NCBI RefSeq assembly: GCF_026342435.1
Contig: NZ_JAPEMT010000002.1
Coordinates: 992,001-1,056,000 of the forward strand
From: Streptomyces sp. NBC_00237
GTDB lineage: Bacteria; Actinomycetota; Actinomycetes; Streptomycetales; Streptomycetaceae
Direction of reading: 5' to 3'
Length of the DNA: 64,000 bases
Below the pieces are notes generated by a model that had not been told where the DNA came from, ran no database searches, and saw only the letters and a program-made list of their open reading frames with translations. The position numbers and the translations under genes were made by a program. This document shows positions 16,581-24,364 of the stretch, piece by piece; the stretch's first letter is position 1, and every line of letters starts with the position of its first letter.

Positions 16581-17528
16581 TCAGACCTTCGGCTCGGCGT
16601 CGGAAGCGGCGGAGGCATCGGCGGCGTCCGCGTCGTCGAAGCTCGCGAAGTACACGGCCGCCATGTCCTCGCCGCCGTGGCCCTGCGCGGACGCGCGGGC
16701 GAAGCGGTCGCGGCCCGCCTCGACCCCGTCCAGGCGCAGGCCCGTGCGCCGGGCGGCCTCGGCGGCGAGGCGGGCGTCCTTCTCGGCGTTGTCGACGGTG
16801 AAGCTGGGAGTGAAGTCCTCGGCCAGGACGGCCGCCGACTTGCCCTGGAAGTAGCCGCTGTCCAGGGGACCGCCGGTGATGACGTCCACGAAGTGCCGGG
16901 GGTCCACGTCGAGGCCCTTGGCGAGGGAGAGGGCTTCGCCGACGCCGTTGGTGAGGGCGATGACCCAGGTGTTGAGGACCAGCTTGAGGCGACTGGCCGC
17001 GCCCTTCGCGCCGTCGTCGGCGATCCACACGGTGCGCGAGCCGATGGTGTCGAAGAGCGGCTGAACCGTGGGGCGCACGGACTCCGGGCCCGCCGCGAGG
17101 ACCACGAGTTTGCCCAGCTCGGCGGGCTGGCGGGTGCCCAGGACGGGGGCGTCGACGAGGACGAGCCCGGCTTCGGCGGCGTACGCGCCGATCTCGTCGA
17201 TGTCCTCTCCGACCGTGCTGACCTGCACCCAGACCGTACCGGCTGCGAGCTTGGGTGCTGCGGCACGGACGGCTTCCAGGACGCGGGGGCCGTCGTTGAG
17301 GACGGTCAGGACGACGTCAGCGCCGTCCACCGCCTCGGCGGGGGTGTCGGCGACGTGCACTCCGTCGGCGGCGAGGGCGTCGGCCTTGGCCCGGGTGCGG
17401 TTCCAGGCGCGGACGGTGAAGCCGCCCTTGGCGAGGTTGCGGGCGACGGGGGCGCCGATGATTCCGGTGCCGAGGACGGCGACGACCGGCTGGGGGGTGG
17501 CCTGCTCGGCGGCCTGGGGAGTGGTCAT
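16581..17528 (-). CDS. NAD(P)-dependent beta-hydroxyacid dehydrogenase / 6PGDH-like oxidoreductase
   Basis: A 315-residue protein. The N-terminal Rossmann motif is VLGTGIIGAPVARNLAKGGF, followed by AWNRTRAKADALAADG. The middle segment ASRLKLVLNTWVIALTNGVGEAL carries the family's catalytic-Lys-type helix (KLVLN). A C-terminal all-helical domain follows. This architecture covers 3-hydroxyisobutyrate, tartronate-semialdehyde and succinic-semialdehyde reductases and imine reductases. The substrate is unknown. It is divergent from an ArsR gene and shares a palindromic promoter element with it, so it is probably the regulator's target. It ends in the hexamer repeat. Confidence 0.85.
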   Translation of the reverse strand: MTTPQAAEQATPQPVVAVLGTGIIGAPVARNLAKGGFTVRAWNRTRAKADALAADGVHVADTPAEAVDGADVVLTVLNDGPRVLEAVRAAAPKLAAGTVWVQVSTVGEDIDEIGAYAAEAGLVLVDAPVLGTRQPAELGKLVVLAAGPESVRPTVQPLFDTIGSRTVWIADDGAKGAASRLKLVLNTWVIALTNGVGEALSLAKGLDVDPRHFVDVITGGPLDSGYFQGKSAAVLAEDFTPSFTVDNAEKDARLAAEAARRTGLRLDGVEAGRDRFARASAQGHGGEDMAAVYFASFDDADAADASAASDAEPKV

Positions 17529-17541
17529 GTCGGACTCCTAC

Positions 17542-17561
17542 GGTTCGAAAATTTTCGTACC
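17542..17561. promoter_or_regulatory. 20-bp AT-centred palindrome in divergent promoter
   Basis: GGTTCGAAAATTTTCGTACC has a perfect 12-bp centre (CGAAAATTTTCG) and matching GGT/ACC ends, with one mismatched pair. It is strikingly AT-rich for this genome. It lies 14 bp before the oxidoreductase start and 69 bp before the ArsR start, as expected for a regulator's operator. Confidence 0.7.
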
Positions 17562-17629
17562 CCGTCACCATAGGGACCCCCGGATATGCTGGCAACGCCC
17601 CCTCGTGAACTCCGGATGAAAGGTCGCCG

Positions 17630-17968
17630 ATGCCGCTCCAGCTCTCCCATCCGCCTCTCGGCGATATCCAACTGGACGCCGTGTACGGGGCGTTGTCCGA
17701 TCGGCACCGGCGACTCGTGGTCGTCCGGCTGGCGTCGTCGCCGGACGAGGAAGTCCCGTGTTCGACCCTCGACGTCCCGGGGTCGAAGTCCACCCGCTCG
17801 TACCACTGGAAGGTGCTCCGCGAAGCGGGGCTGATCGTCCAGCGCAGTACGGGCACGGGGATGCTGCTGCGGTTGCGCCCCGACTTCGAGGAGCGCTTCC
17901 CGGGGCTGCTGGACAGCCTGCTGCGGCTCGAAGGGCCCCCCGAAGGCTCCCTCGAAGGACCCCGTTAG
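17630..17968 (+). CDS. ArsR-like winged-helix transcriptional regulator
   Basis: A 112-residue protein consisting essentially of one winged helix. It starts DAVYGALSDRHRRLVVVRLASSPDE (helices 1-2), continues with a recognition-helix segment KSTRSYHWKVLREAGLI, and then a short wing RSTGTGMLLRLR. No Cys-His metal site of the classical ArsR type is evident, so a small-molecule ligand is more likely. It is divergent from the 6PGDH-like oxidoreductase, with a shared palindrome between them. Its stop codon overlaps the stop of the convergent TetR gene. Confidence 0.8.
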   Translation: MPLQLSHPPLGDIQLDAVYGALSDRHRRLVVVRLASSPDEEVPCSTLDVPGSKSTRSYHWKVLREAGLIVQRSTGTGMLLRLRPDFEERFPGLLDSLLRLEGPPEGSLEGPR

Positions 17969-18582
17969 ACCGCAGGGCTCTCGCGCCGGGCCGATGCCTC
18001 CGGCGGCAGGATGCGGTCCACGAGCGCGGCCAGTTCGCGCCGGTCGGAGACCTTGCCGAGCACGCGCAGCCCGTACATGGAATTGAGCAGGTAGAGCGCG
18101 CGGTCGCGTGGTGTTTCCGCCGATTCCGGCAGCGATCCGTCGCGCACCCCCTGCCCGACGCAGACCGCGAGGGCTTCCGCGATGCGGCCGAAGGTGTCCC
18201 GGACGTACTGGGTGACCCGGGCGTCACGACCGGCCAACTCCAAGGCGGAGTTGACCACGAGACACCCCCGGTGTTGAGGGTGCCCCGAGGTCTCCTCCTC
18301 GACGACGCTCATCAGGACCGTACGGATCCGGTCGCGGGCCGGGCCCTCGCCCTCTTCGAGGAGGGTCACCAGGCGGGTCGTCCACTCGGTGTCGTACCGC
18401 TTCAGCGCCGCCTGGAACAGGCCGTACTTGCTGTCGAACGTGTTGTAGAGGCTGCCTCGGCCGAGACCCGTGCTGTCCACCAGATCCTGGGCGGAAGTGG
18501 CCGCGTAGCCCTTCTCCCAGAAGGTGTCCATGGCCGCGTCCAGTGCTTTTTCGAGGTCGAAGCCCCGTTGGCGAGGTGACAT
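17965..18582 (-). CDS. TetR-family transcriptional regulator
   Basis: A 205-residue regulator. N-terminal HTH: FDLEKALDAAMDTFWEKGYAATSAQDLVDSTGLGRGSLYNTFDSKYGLF. The C-terminal ligand domain has the TetR_C motif QHRGCLVVNSALELAGRD. The ATG at 18582 gives the typical MSPRQRGFD start; a longer frame to 18723 is not needed. It is divergent from the indigoidine synthetase gene with a 209-bp gap holding inverted repeats, so it is a likely regulator of the pigment gene. The Cys of the RGCLV motif recalls electrophile- or redox-responsive members. Confidence 0.85.
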   Translation of the reverse strand: MSPRQRGFDLEKALDAAMDTFWEKGYAATSAQDLVDSTGLGRGSLYNTFDSKYGLFQAALKRYDTEWTTRLVTLLEEGEGPARDRIRTVLMSVVEEETSGHPQHRGCLVVNSALELAGRDARVTQYVRDTFGRIAEALAVCVGQGVRDGSLPESAETPRDRALYLLNSMYGLRVLGKVSDRRELAALVDRILPPEASARRESPAV

Positions 18583-18602
18583 ATCCGCAAGGTTAGCCGT
18601 TC

Positions 18603-18640
18603 TGGAACGATTGTTAAACTTCCATTGCGCAGCGTGCAAT
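18603..18640. promoter_or_regulatory. Inverted repeats between tetR and indC, candidate TetR operators
   Basis: Two adjacent inverted repeats are visible. TGGAA-N12-TTCCA (18603-18624) encloses AACGATTGTT. ATTGC-N7-GCAAT (18624-18640) follows. They are less GC-rich than the surroundings and lie between the divergent start codons. Confidence 0.45.
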
Positions 18641-18779
18641 CGATGCGGGTTGTGTGCTTGTCTCAGTCGCGCAGCTCGCCGCCCACCCCGTACGCCCTGC
18701 CGCTTCACGGCATGTCGCGCCACGGGGAGCGGGCGCGGGGGGAAGCCCGGAAACCGGGCACCGAGAGCGCTTCATCACT

Positions 18780-18785
18780 GGGGAG
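18780..18785 (+). promoter_or_regulatory. RBS that decides the TTG start of indC
   Basis: GGGGAG, 6 bases before TTG at 18792. This start leaves about 36 residues before the first adenylation motif, as in BpsA-type proteins. The GTG at 18654 would add 46 residues of non-family sequence. Confidence 0.65.
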
Positions 18786-18791
18786 AACACC

Positions 18792-21700
18792 TTGCCTGGA
18801 GCCCAGCCCGCCGTACCGGAACGCGCCGTGCGCGTCGTACGTCAGGCCCACACCACCCGCGACCTCCACCAGGAGCACGCCTCCTGCCTGCCCGGCCTCC
18901 TGGAACGACAGATCGCGGTACGTCCCGACGCCGTGGCGGTCGTCAGCGGCGACCGCAGCCTCAGCTACCGAGAACTGGGCCTCGCGAGCGGCCAACTGGC
19001 CGCGAAGCTCCACCTGTTGGGCGTGGAGACGGATGAGTGCGTCGGCGTCTTCACGGAGCCCTCGCTCGACCTGATGGTCGGGGCGTGGGGAGTCCTCTTC
19101 GCCGGGGCCGCCTATCTGCCGCTCTCTCCGGAGTACCCGGAGGACCGGCTGCGCTACATGATCGAGAACAGTCGGACCACCGTCGTCGTCACCCAGGAAC
19201 ACCTGCGCGAGCGCCTCGCCGCCATCGCCCCGGCGGGCACCCGGATCGTCACGCCCGACGAGGCCCGGGACGTCTCGACCGCCGACGTGCACCACTGCAC
19301 GGTGATCCCCGGCGCCCGGGCACCCCGGTCACTCCAGGCGACACCCGCCCCGCGACCGGACTCCCTCGCGTACGTCATCTACACCTCGGGCAGCACCGGC
19401 CGCCCCAAGGGCGTGATGATCGAGCACCGCAGCGTCGTGTCGCAGCTGCGCTGGATGCACACCATCGGTCACCTGGGCAGCCATGTGACGGTGTTGCAGA
19501 AGACGCCGATGAGCTTCGACGCGGCGCAGTGGGAGATCCTGGCCCCGGCCACCGGCGCGAAGGTCGTCGTCGCACCGCCGGGCAGCTACCGGGATCCCGA
19601 AGCACTGATCGAGACCATCAACCGGTACGAGGTGACGACCCTTCAGGGTGTCCCCACCCTCCTCCAAGCCCTGCTGGACACCGATGAGTTCACCTCCTGC
19701 ACCTCCCTCCGCCGGGTGTTCTCCGGCGGCGAGGCACTGTCGCGGCGGCTCGCCCGTGAACTGCTGGCCGCACTGTCGGAAGCCTCGCTGGTCAACCTGT
19801 ACGGCCCCACCGAGACCACCATCAACGCGACGGCCAACCTGGTCGACCCGGACGCACTGGACGACGCGTCCGAGGCGGCCACCGGCAACGGCACCGTCCC
19901 CATCGGGGTCCCCGTCGACAACACCCAGTGCTTCATCCTGGACGAGGAGCGCCGCCCGGTCGGCATCGGCACGGCCGGTGAACTCTACATAGGCGGCGTG
20001 CAGTTGGCGCGCGGCTACCTGCACCGTCCGGACCTCACCGAAGAGCGCTTCGTCCCCTCCCCGTTCGTCCCGACCGAACGCCTCTACCGCACCGGCGACC
20101 TCGCGCACTGGAATCCGGACGGCACGATCACCTGCCTCGGCCGGGCCGACAACCAGGTCAAACTGCGCGGCTACCGGGTGGAGTTGGACGAGATCGCGGT
20201 CGCCGTCGAGGAGCACACCTGGGTGCGCCGGGCGGCGGCCGTGGTCACCGACGACGCACGCACCGGCTTCCGGAACCTGGTGGCCGTGGTCGAGCTGAAC
20301 CCGCGCGAGGCGGCCCTGATGGACCAGGGCAACCACGGCGGCCACCACCAGTCCAAGGCCAGCAAGCTCCAGGTCAAGGCCCAGCTGTCACACGCCGGGG
20401 TGCGCGACGCCGAGGACCTGCTGGACCTGGGCGTACAGGGCCACGACGTGCTCGACCTGCCGGGCCGCGACGGCACCGAGCGCCAGCGCCGGGAGACCTT
20501 CGCCCGCAAGACGTACCGCTTCTACGACGGCGGCGAGGTGACCCGCGACGACCTGCTGAGGCTGCTGGCCCCCCGCACGCCGTCCACCGTCGGGGGAAGA
20601 GCCCCTGAATCCCTCTCGCTCGACGAACTCGGGGAAATACTCCGCTGGTTCGGTCCCTTCCGCAGCACCGAACGCCTCCTGCCGAAGTACGCGTACGCCT
20701 CCCCGGGCGCGCTGTACGCGACCCAGCTCTACGTGGAGGTCACGGGCTTCGAGGGCGTCCCGGACACCTCGGGCATCGCGGACGGCATCCACTACCACCA
20801 CCCCGCCGATCACACCCTGATCCGGATCGCGGGCCCGTCAGGGCTGTTCCCCGGCGGCGAAGGCCCCCGGATCCGCCTGCACTTCCTGGGCAAGAACCAG
20901 GCCATCGAGCCGGTCTACGCCAACAACATCCGCGAGGTCCTGGAGTTCGAGACGGGCCACATGCTGGGCGTCTTCGAGGAGGTGCTCCCGGAGTACGGGC
21001 TGGCGGTGCGCCCCGTCGGGTACCGGGAGGCGGTCAAGGGTCTCCTCGGCGTCCCCGACGAGGACCACTACCTGGGCACCTTCGAAATCGTCCGCAACGA
21101 CGGCACCCCCGCCGCCGATCCCACCGAGGTCTACGTACAGGCCCACCCGGGCCGGATCGCAGACGTGACGAGCGGTCAATACCTCTACTCCAACGGCGCC
21201 TTGGTGCCCTTCTCCGCCGGTCTGGTGCAGCGCAAGCACGTCATCGCCATCAACCAGGGCGTGTACGACCGGGCGTCGTTCGGCATCGCCGCCGTCAGCC
21301 GCGCCGCCGAGCCCTGGCTCGCGTACGTGGCGATGGGCACCAAGCTCCACCACCTCCAGCGCAACGGCCTGGGCCTCGGCTTCATGTCGGCGGGCTACAG
21401 CTCGGAGTCCGGCAACCCGCTGCCCGCCTCCCGCCGCATCGACGAGATCCTCGCGGAGCAGGGAGTGCCGCGCGGCCCGTCCTACTTCTTCTTGGGCGGC
21501 CGGGTCAGCGAGGAGCAGATCCGCAGCGAGGGCATGTACGAGGACTCGGTGCACTCCAAGGGGCCCGCCGAGATCATCAAGGACGAGCTGGCGACCCTGC
21601 TTCCCGACTACATGATCCCCAATCGCGTACTCGTCCTCGACAGCCTGCCGCTCACCGCGAACGGCAAGGTCGACGCGAAGGCGCTCGCCGCCGACGAGAC

Positions 21701-22805
21701 CGTGCGCGCTGCGGGCAGCGACGCCCCGTACGTCGCTCCGGCGACCGCGCACGAGAGGTGGCTCGCCGAGGCGTGGGGCAAGGCCCTCAAGTACGAGGAC
21801 CCTTCGACGGCGGACGACTTCTTCACGGCGGGCGGCAACTCGCTCGTCGCGGTGGCCCTCGTCAACCGCGTCAACCGGGAGTTCGGCACTTCACTGCCGC
21901 TCCAAGTCATCTTTGAGGCACCGAAGTTGGGTGAGCTGGCGGCACGGATCGAGTCCGCTTCCGCAGGCGCTCCGGAGGGGACAGCCTCTGCCTCCAGGCT
22001 GATCCCGCTGTACGCGGAGGAGTCCGCCGCCCTCCCTCCCGTCTTCTGCTGGCCCGGCCTCGGCGGCTACCCCATGAACCTCCGCCTCCTCGGCCGCGAA
22101 TCCGGGCTCGGCCGCCCCTTCTACGGCATCCAGGCGCACGGCATCAACGCGGGTGAGACTCCGTACCCGACGGTGCAGGAGATGGCCTCGGCCGACGTCG
22201 CCGAGATCCGCCGCGTCCAGCCCGAGGGCCCCTATCTCCTCTGGGGCTACTCCTTCGGGGCCCGCGTCGCCTTCGAGGCTGCCTGGCAGTTGGAACAGGC
22301 GGGCCAGAAGGTCTCGGACCTCCTGCTGATCTGCCCCGGCAACCCGAAGGTGCGCGCCGCCGAGGGGGCCGAGCACGGCCGCGAGTCGTCCTACGTCAAC
22401 CCCGCTTACGTGACGATCCTGCACTCCGTCTTCACGGGCTCCATCTCCGGCCCGGACCTCGCGGACTGCCTGGCGGCCACCCACGACGAGGCGTCCTTCA
22501 TCGCCTTCACCCACGGGCGGATACCGGCCCTCGGTGAGGACCTGATCCGGCGGATCACCCGGATCGTCGCCGAGACGTACGAGTTCGACTACAACTTCCG
22601 CGAATTGACGGAGCGTCAGATCCAGGCTCCGGTGACCGTCTTCAAGGCCACCGGCGACGACTACTCGTTCATCGAGGACGCGACGGGCTACACGGTGTCC
22701 CCGGCGACGGTCGTCAACCTCGCGGGTGACCACTACGCGGTCCTCAAGCGGCACGGCCTGCCGGAACTCCTCACGGCCATCCGCTCCCGCCTGGCCACCA
22801 ACTAA
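18792..22805 (+). CDS. indC: Indigoidine synthetase-type single-module NRPS (A-Ox-T-TE)
   Basis: A 1337-residue synthetase matching the BpsA/IndC architecture, which turns two L-glutamines into the blue pigment indigoidine. The adenylation domain (about 1-540) has YIYTSGSTGRPKGV-type and NLYGPTETTIN motifs and KLRGYRVELDEI. A flavin oxidase domain (about 565-920, including FARKTYRFYDGG and LPKYAYASPGALYATQLY) is inserted in the A-domain tail, which resumes at LPDYMIPNR...NGKVDAKAL. The carrier domain has GGNSL with phosphopantetheine Ser1017. The thioesterase has GYSFGAR with Ser1154 and a late GDHY histidine. No phosphopantetheinyl transferase or indA/indB-like gene is nearby, so activation must come from elsewhere. 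TetR is divergent. Gln specificity is inferred from overall similarity. Confidence 0.92.
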   Translation: MPGAQPAVPERAVRVVRQAHTTRDLHQEHASCLPGLLERQIAVRPDAVAVVSGDRSLSYRELGLASGQLAAKLHLLGVETDECVGVFTEPSLDLMVGAWGVLFAGAAYLPLSPEYPEDRLRYMIENSRTTVVVTQEHLRERLAAIAPAGTRIVTPDEARDVSTADVHHCTVIPGARAPRSLQATPAPRPDSLAYVIYTSGSTGRPKGVMIEHRSVVSQLRWMHTIGHLGSHVTVLQKTPMSFDAAQWEILAPATGAKVVVAPPGSYRDPEALIETINRYEVTTLQGVPTLLQALLDTDEFTSCTSLRRVFSGGEALSRRLARELLAALSEASLVNLYGPTETTINATANLVDPDALDDASEAATGNGTVPIGVPVDNTQCFILDEERRPVGIGTAGELYIGGVQLARGYLHRPDLTEERFVPSPFVPTERLYRTGDLAHWNPDGTITCLGRADNQVKLRGYRVELDEIAVAVEEHTWVRRAAAVVTDDARTGFRNLVAVVELNPREAALMDQGNHGGHHQSKASKLQVKAQLSHAGVRDAEDLLDLGVQGHDVLDLPGRDGTERQRRETFARKTYRFYDGGEVTRDDLLRLLAPRTPSTVGGRAPESLSLDELGEILRWFGPFRSTERLLPKYAYASPGALYATQLYVEVTGFEGVPDTSGIADGIHYHHPADHTLIRIAGPSGLFPGGEGPRIRLHFLGKNQAIEPVYANNIREVLEFETGHMLGVFEEVLPEYGLAVRPVGYREAVKGLLGVPDEDHYLGTFEIVRNDGTPAADPTEVYVQAHPGRIADVTSGQYLYSNGALVPFSAGLVQRKHVIAINQGVYDRASFGIAAVSRAAEPWLAYVAMGTKLHHLQRNGLGLGFMSAGYSSESGNPLPASRRIDEILAEQGVPRGPSYFFLGGRVSEEQIRSEGMYEDSVHSKGPAEIIKDELATLLPDYMIPNRVLVLDSLPLTANGKVDAKALAADETVRAAGSDAPYVAPATAHERWLAEAWGKALKYEDPSTADDFFTAGGNSLVAVALVNRVNREFGTSLPLQVIFEAPKLGELAARIESASAGAPEGTASASRLIPLYAEESAALPPVFCWPGLGGYPMNLRLLGRESGLGRPFYGIQAHGINAGETPYPTVQEMASADVAEIRRVQPEGPYLLWGYSFGARVAFEAAWQLEQAGQKVSDLLLICPGNPKVRAAEGAEHGRESSYVNPAYVTILHSVFTGSISGPDLADCLAATHDEASFIAFTHGRIPALGEDLIRRITRIVAETYEFDYNFRELTERQIQAPVTVFKATGDDYSFIEDATGYTVSPATVVNLAGDHYAVLKRHGLPELLTAIRSRLATN

Positions 22806-22835
22806 CCGTTCTCGTGAAGTACTTGGAGTAGCCCC

Positions 22836-23069
22836 ATGCCTCACATCGACCTGAGCCACTTCCCGGCCGAGCTGACCGCGGTGCAGCGGGCGCGGCTGGC
22901 CGAGGACCTGACGGCGGTCGTCGTCCGGCACTTCGACACGTACGAGGGGGCGGTCTCGATCGCCCTCCACCCGATCCCGCCCGAGGACTGGGCCGAGCGG
23001 GTCGTGGCCCCGCTCATCACGGCCCAGGAGCCCCACCTCATCAAGCCCCCTGCCTACAGACCGGCCTAG
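22836..23069 (+). CDS. 4-oxalocrotonate tautomerase family protein, PptA-like
   Basis: A 77-residue protein starting MPHIDLSHFPAELTAVQRARLAEDLT, which keeps the catalytic N-terminal Pro exposed after Met removal. Length and layout (SIALHPIPPEDW, then LIKPPAYRPA at the end) closely resemble E. coli PptA, also 77 residues. It lies 30 bp after the indigoidine synthetase in the same direction, so it is likely co-transcribed. It might tautomerise the aminopiperidine-dione intermediate of the pigment or a meta-cleavage product; neither role is shown. Confidence 0.85.
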   Translation: MPHIDLSHFPAELTAVQRARLAEDLTAVVVRHFDTYEGAVSIALHPIPPEDWAERVVAPLITAQEPHLIKPPAYRPA

Positions 23070-23131
23070 CCCCGGGGGCCGCTCGCGCCTGCGGCGGGCC
23101 CCGTTCCATGCCGTGTGTGGCCCCTCGGTGC

Positions 23132-23239
23132 GCCTGCGGCGGGCTGCCCCTCCCCACCCCTTCACCTCAACCCTGCCGGAGCCGAGTCCCGTTCCGTGCG
23201 GGTGCGTCGTGGCTGGTCGCGCAGTTCCCCGCGCCCCTC
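23132..23239. repeat. Dispersed intergenic repeat, copy 2
   Basis: Same element as 9246-9358 and 31040-31156. It begins GCCTGCGGCGGGCTGCCCCT and ends GTCGCGCAGTTCCCCGCGCC. The middle is shortened and more diverged. It lies in the 414-bp gap after the tautomerase gene. Confidence 0.8.
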
Positions 23240-23264
23240 AATGCCCTCCCCCCTTGGCTCCGCC

Positions 23265-23395
23265 CTCCGCTTCCGCCTAGCCCCCTTGGGCGGCGGGGCC
23301 GCCCCCCCCCCCCCCCCCCCCCCCCCCGGGGGCGGGACGGGCGGGCAAGGGGGCGGCCCCTCTCGCTCCGGGCCACCCCGGAGCACCCCCCGCCG
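23265..23395. repeat. Second intergenic repeat family, copy A, with expanded C-tract
   Basis: Shares more than 100 bp with 30843-30953: CGCCTAGC-CTTGGGCGGCGGGGCCG, a C-tract, then GGGGGCGGGACGGGCGGGCA and CTCTCGCTCCGGGC. In this copy the C-tract at 23302-23327 is 26 uninterrupted C; in the sister copy it is 6. Confidence 0.85.
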
Positions 23396-23483
23396 CACCC
23401 CGACACCGCCCAACCCCGCCAAGGGGCCCCGCCCCACCCCCGTACGCCCCAACCCCCACCCCACCCCACCGAAAGGCCACCCC

Positions 23484-24230
23484 ATGCCCGACTCCCTCGG
23501 CCCCCGCCTCAAGCTCGGCATCGTCCTCCCCTCCACCAACACCTCCGCCCAGCCCGAAATGGAGTCCCTCCGCCCCCACCACGTCACCAACCACACCGGC
23601 CGCATGCTCATCGGCGACGACTCGATGGTCGACGAACCCGGCTTTGACCACGTCATGCACAGCATCCGCCGCTCCACCGTCCCCGCCATCGAAAGCGTCG
23701 TCAGCTGCAACCCCGACGGCGTCGTCATCGGCGTCTCCCCGGAGAGCTACTGGGACGGCCCCGACTCGCACTCCCGCGTCCTCGCCTCCCTCACCGAAGC
23801 CGCCGACGGCCTGCCGGTGATCATGAGCCCGGATGCCATCAAGGCCGCCCTGGACGTCTACCGGGCCCGCCGCGTCGCCGTCATCACCCCGTACCTCCCC
23901 GTCGGCGACGACTCCGTCAGCCGCTTCTTCAAGGACAACGACTACGACGTCGTCCGCATCCAGGGCCTCGGCGTCTCCAGTCCCGCCAAGATCTCCCACG
24001 TGTCGGAGGCCCAACTCCGCGACACCGTCCGGGACATCGACGGCCCCGACGTCGACGCGATCGTCCAGGTCGGCACGAACGTCGCCATGACCCGCCTGGC
24101 CGCCGTCGCCGAGACCTGGCTCGACAAGCCGGTCATCTCCAACAACACGGTCCTGTACTGGCACGCCCTGCGCCGCCTCGGCATCACCGACCACGTCCAC
24201 GGCCACGGCTCCCTCCTCTCCGAGCACTGA
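23484..24230 (+). CDS. Maleate isomerase / arylmalonate decarboxylase-like protein
   Basis: A 248-residue Asp/Glu-racemase-superfamily protein. The N-terminal LGIVLPSTNTSAQPEMESLRP is the family signature, and VGTNVAMTRLAAVAETWLDKPVISNNTVLYWHALR is the second-half signature. In maleate isomerases a Cys stands in each half (in YxC(T/L)SGS-like and CTN motifs). Here the corresponding segments read VIGVSPESYW and QVGTNVAM, so both appear replaced (Val and Gly). The protein may therefore use other chemistry. The ATG at 23484 follows GAAAGG. It is followed by an MFS transporter in the same direction. Upstream frame extension through the poly-C tract is not coding. Confidence 0.75.
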   Translation: MPDSLGPRLKLGIVLPSTNTSAQPEMESLRPHHVTNHTGRMLIGDDSMVDEPGFDHVMHSIRRSTVPAIESVVSCNPDGVVIGVSPESYWDGPDSHSRVLASLTEAADGLPVIMSPDAIKAALDVYRARRVAVITPYLPVGDDSVSRFFKDNDYDVVRIQGLGVSSPAKISHVSEAQLRDTVRDIDGPDVDAIVQVGTNVAMTRLAAVAETWLDKPVISNNTVLYWHALRRLGITDHVHGHGSLLSEH

Positions 24231-24364
24231 GCCCCGCACCACTCACCCATCCCGCCCGAGCCGAGGGGGCGGCCACCGGCACACACGCCACACGCCACAC
24301 GCCAGGCACCACAAGCCCGACGCCACGCGCACACCCGGCCGCCCCCGGCATTCTGGAGACCTTC

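Noticed and set aside
16498..17028. Extending the FAD hydroxylase through the GGCTTC array
   Set aside because: The added part is (Glu-Ala)n plus an out-of-frame copy of the oxidoreductase. FAD-motif spacing fits the 16497 start.
18654..18791. GTG 18654 as start of the indigoidine synthetase
   Set aside because: It would add 46 residues with no family similarity and has no ribosome site, whereas TTG 18792 has GGGGAG at ideal spacing.
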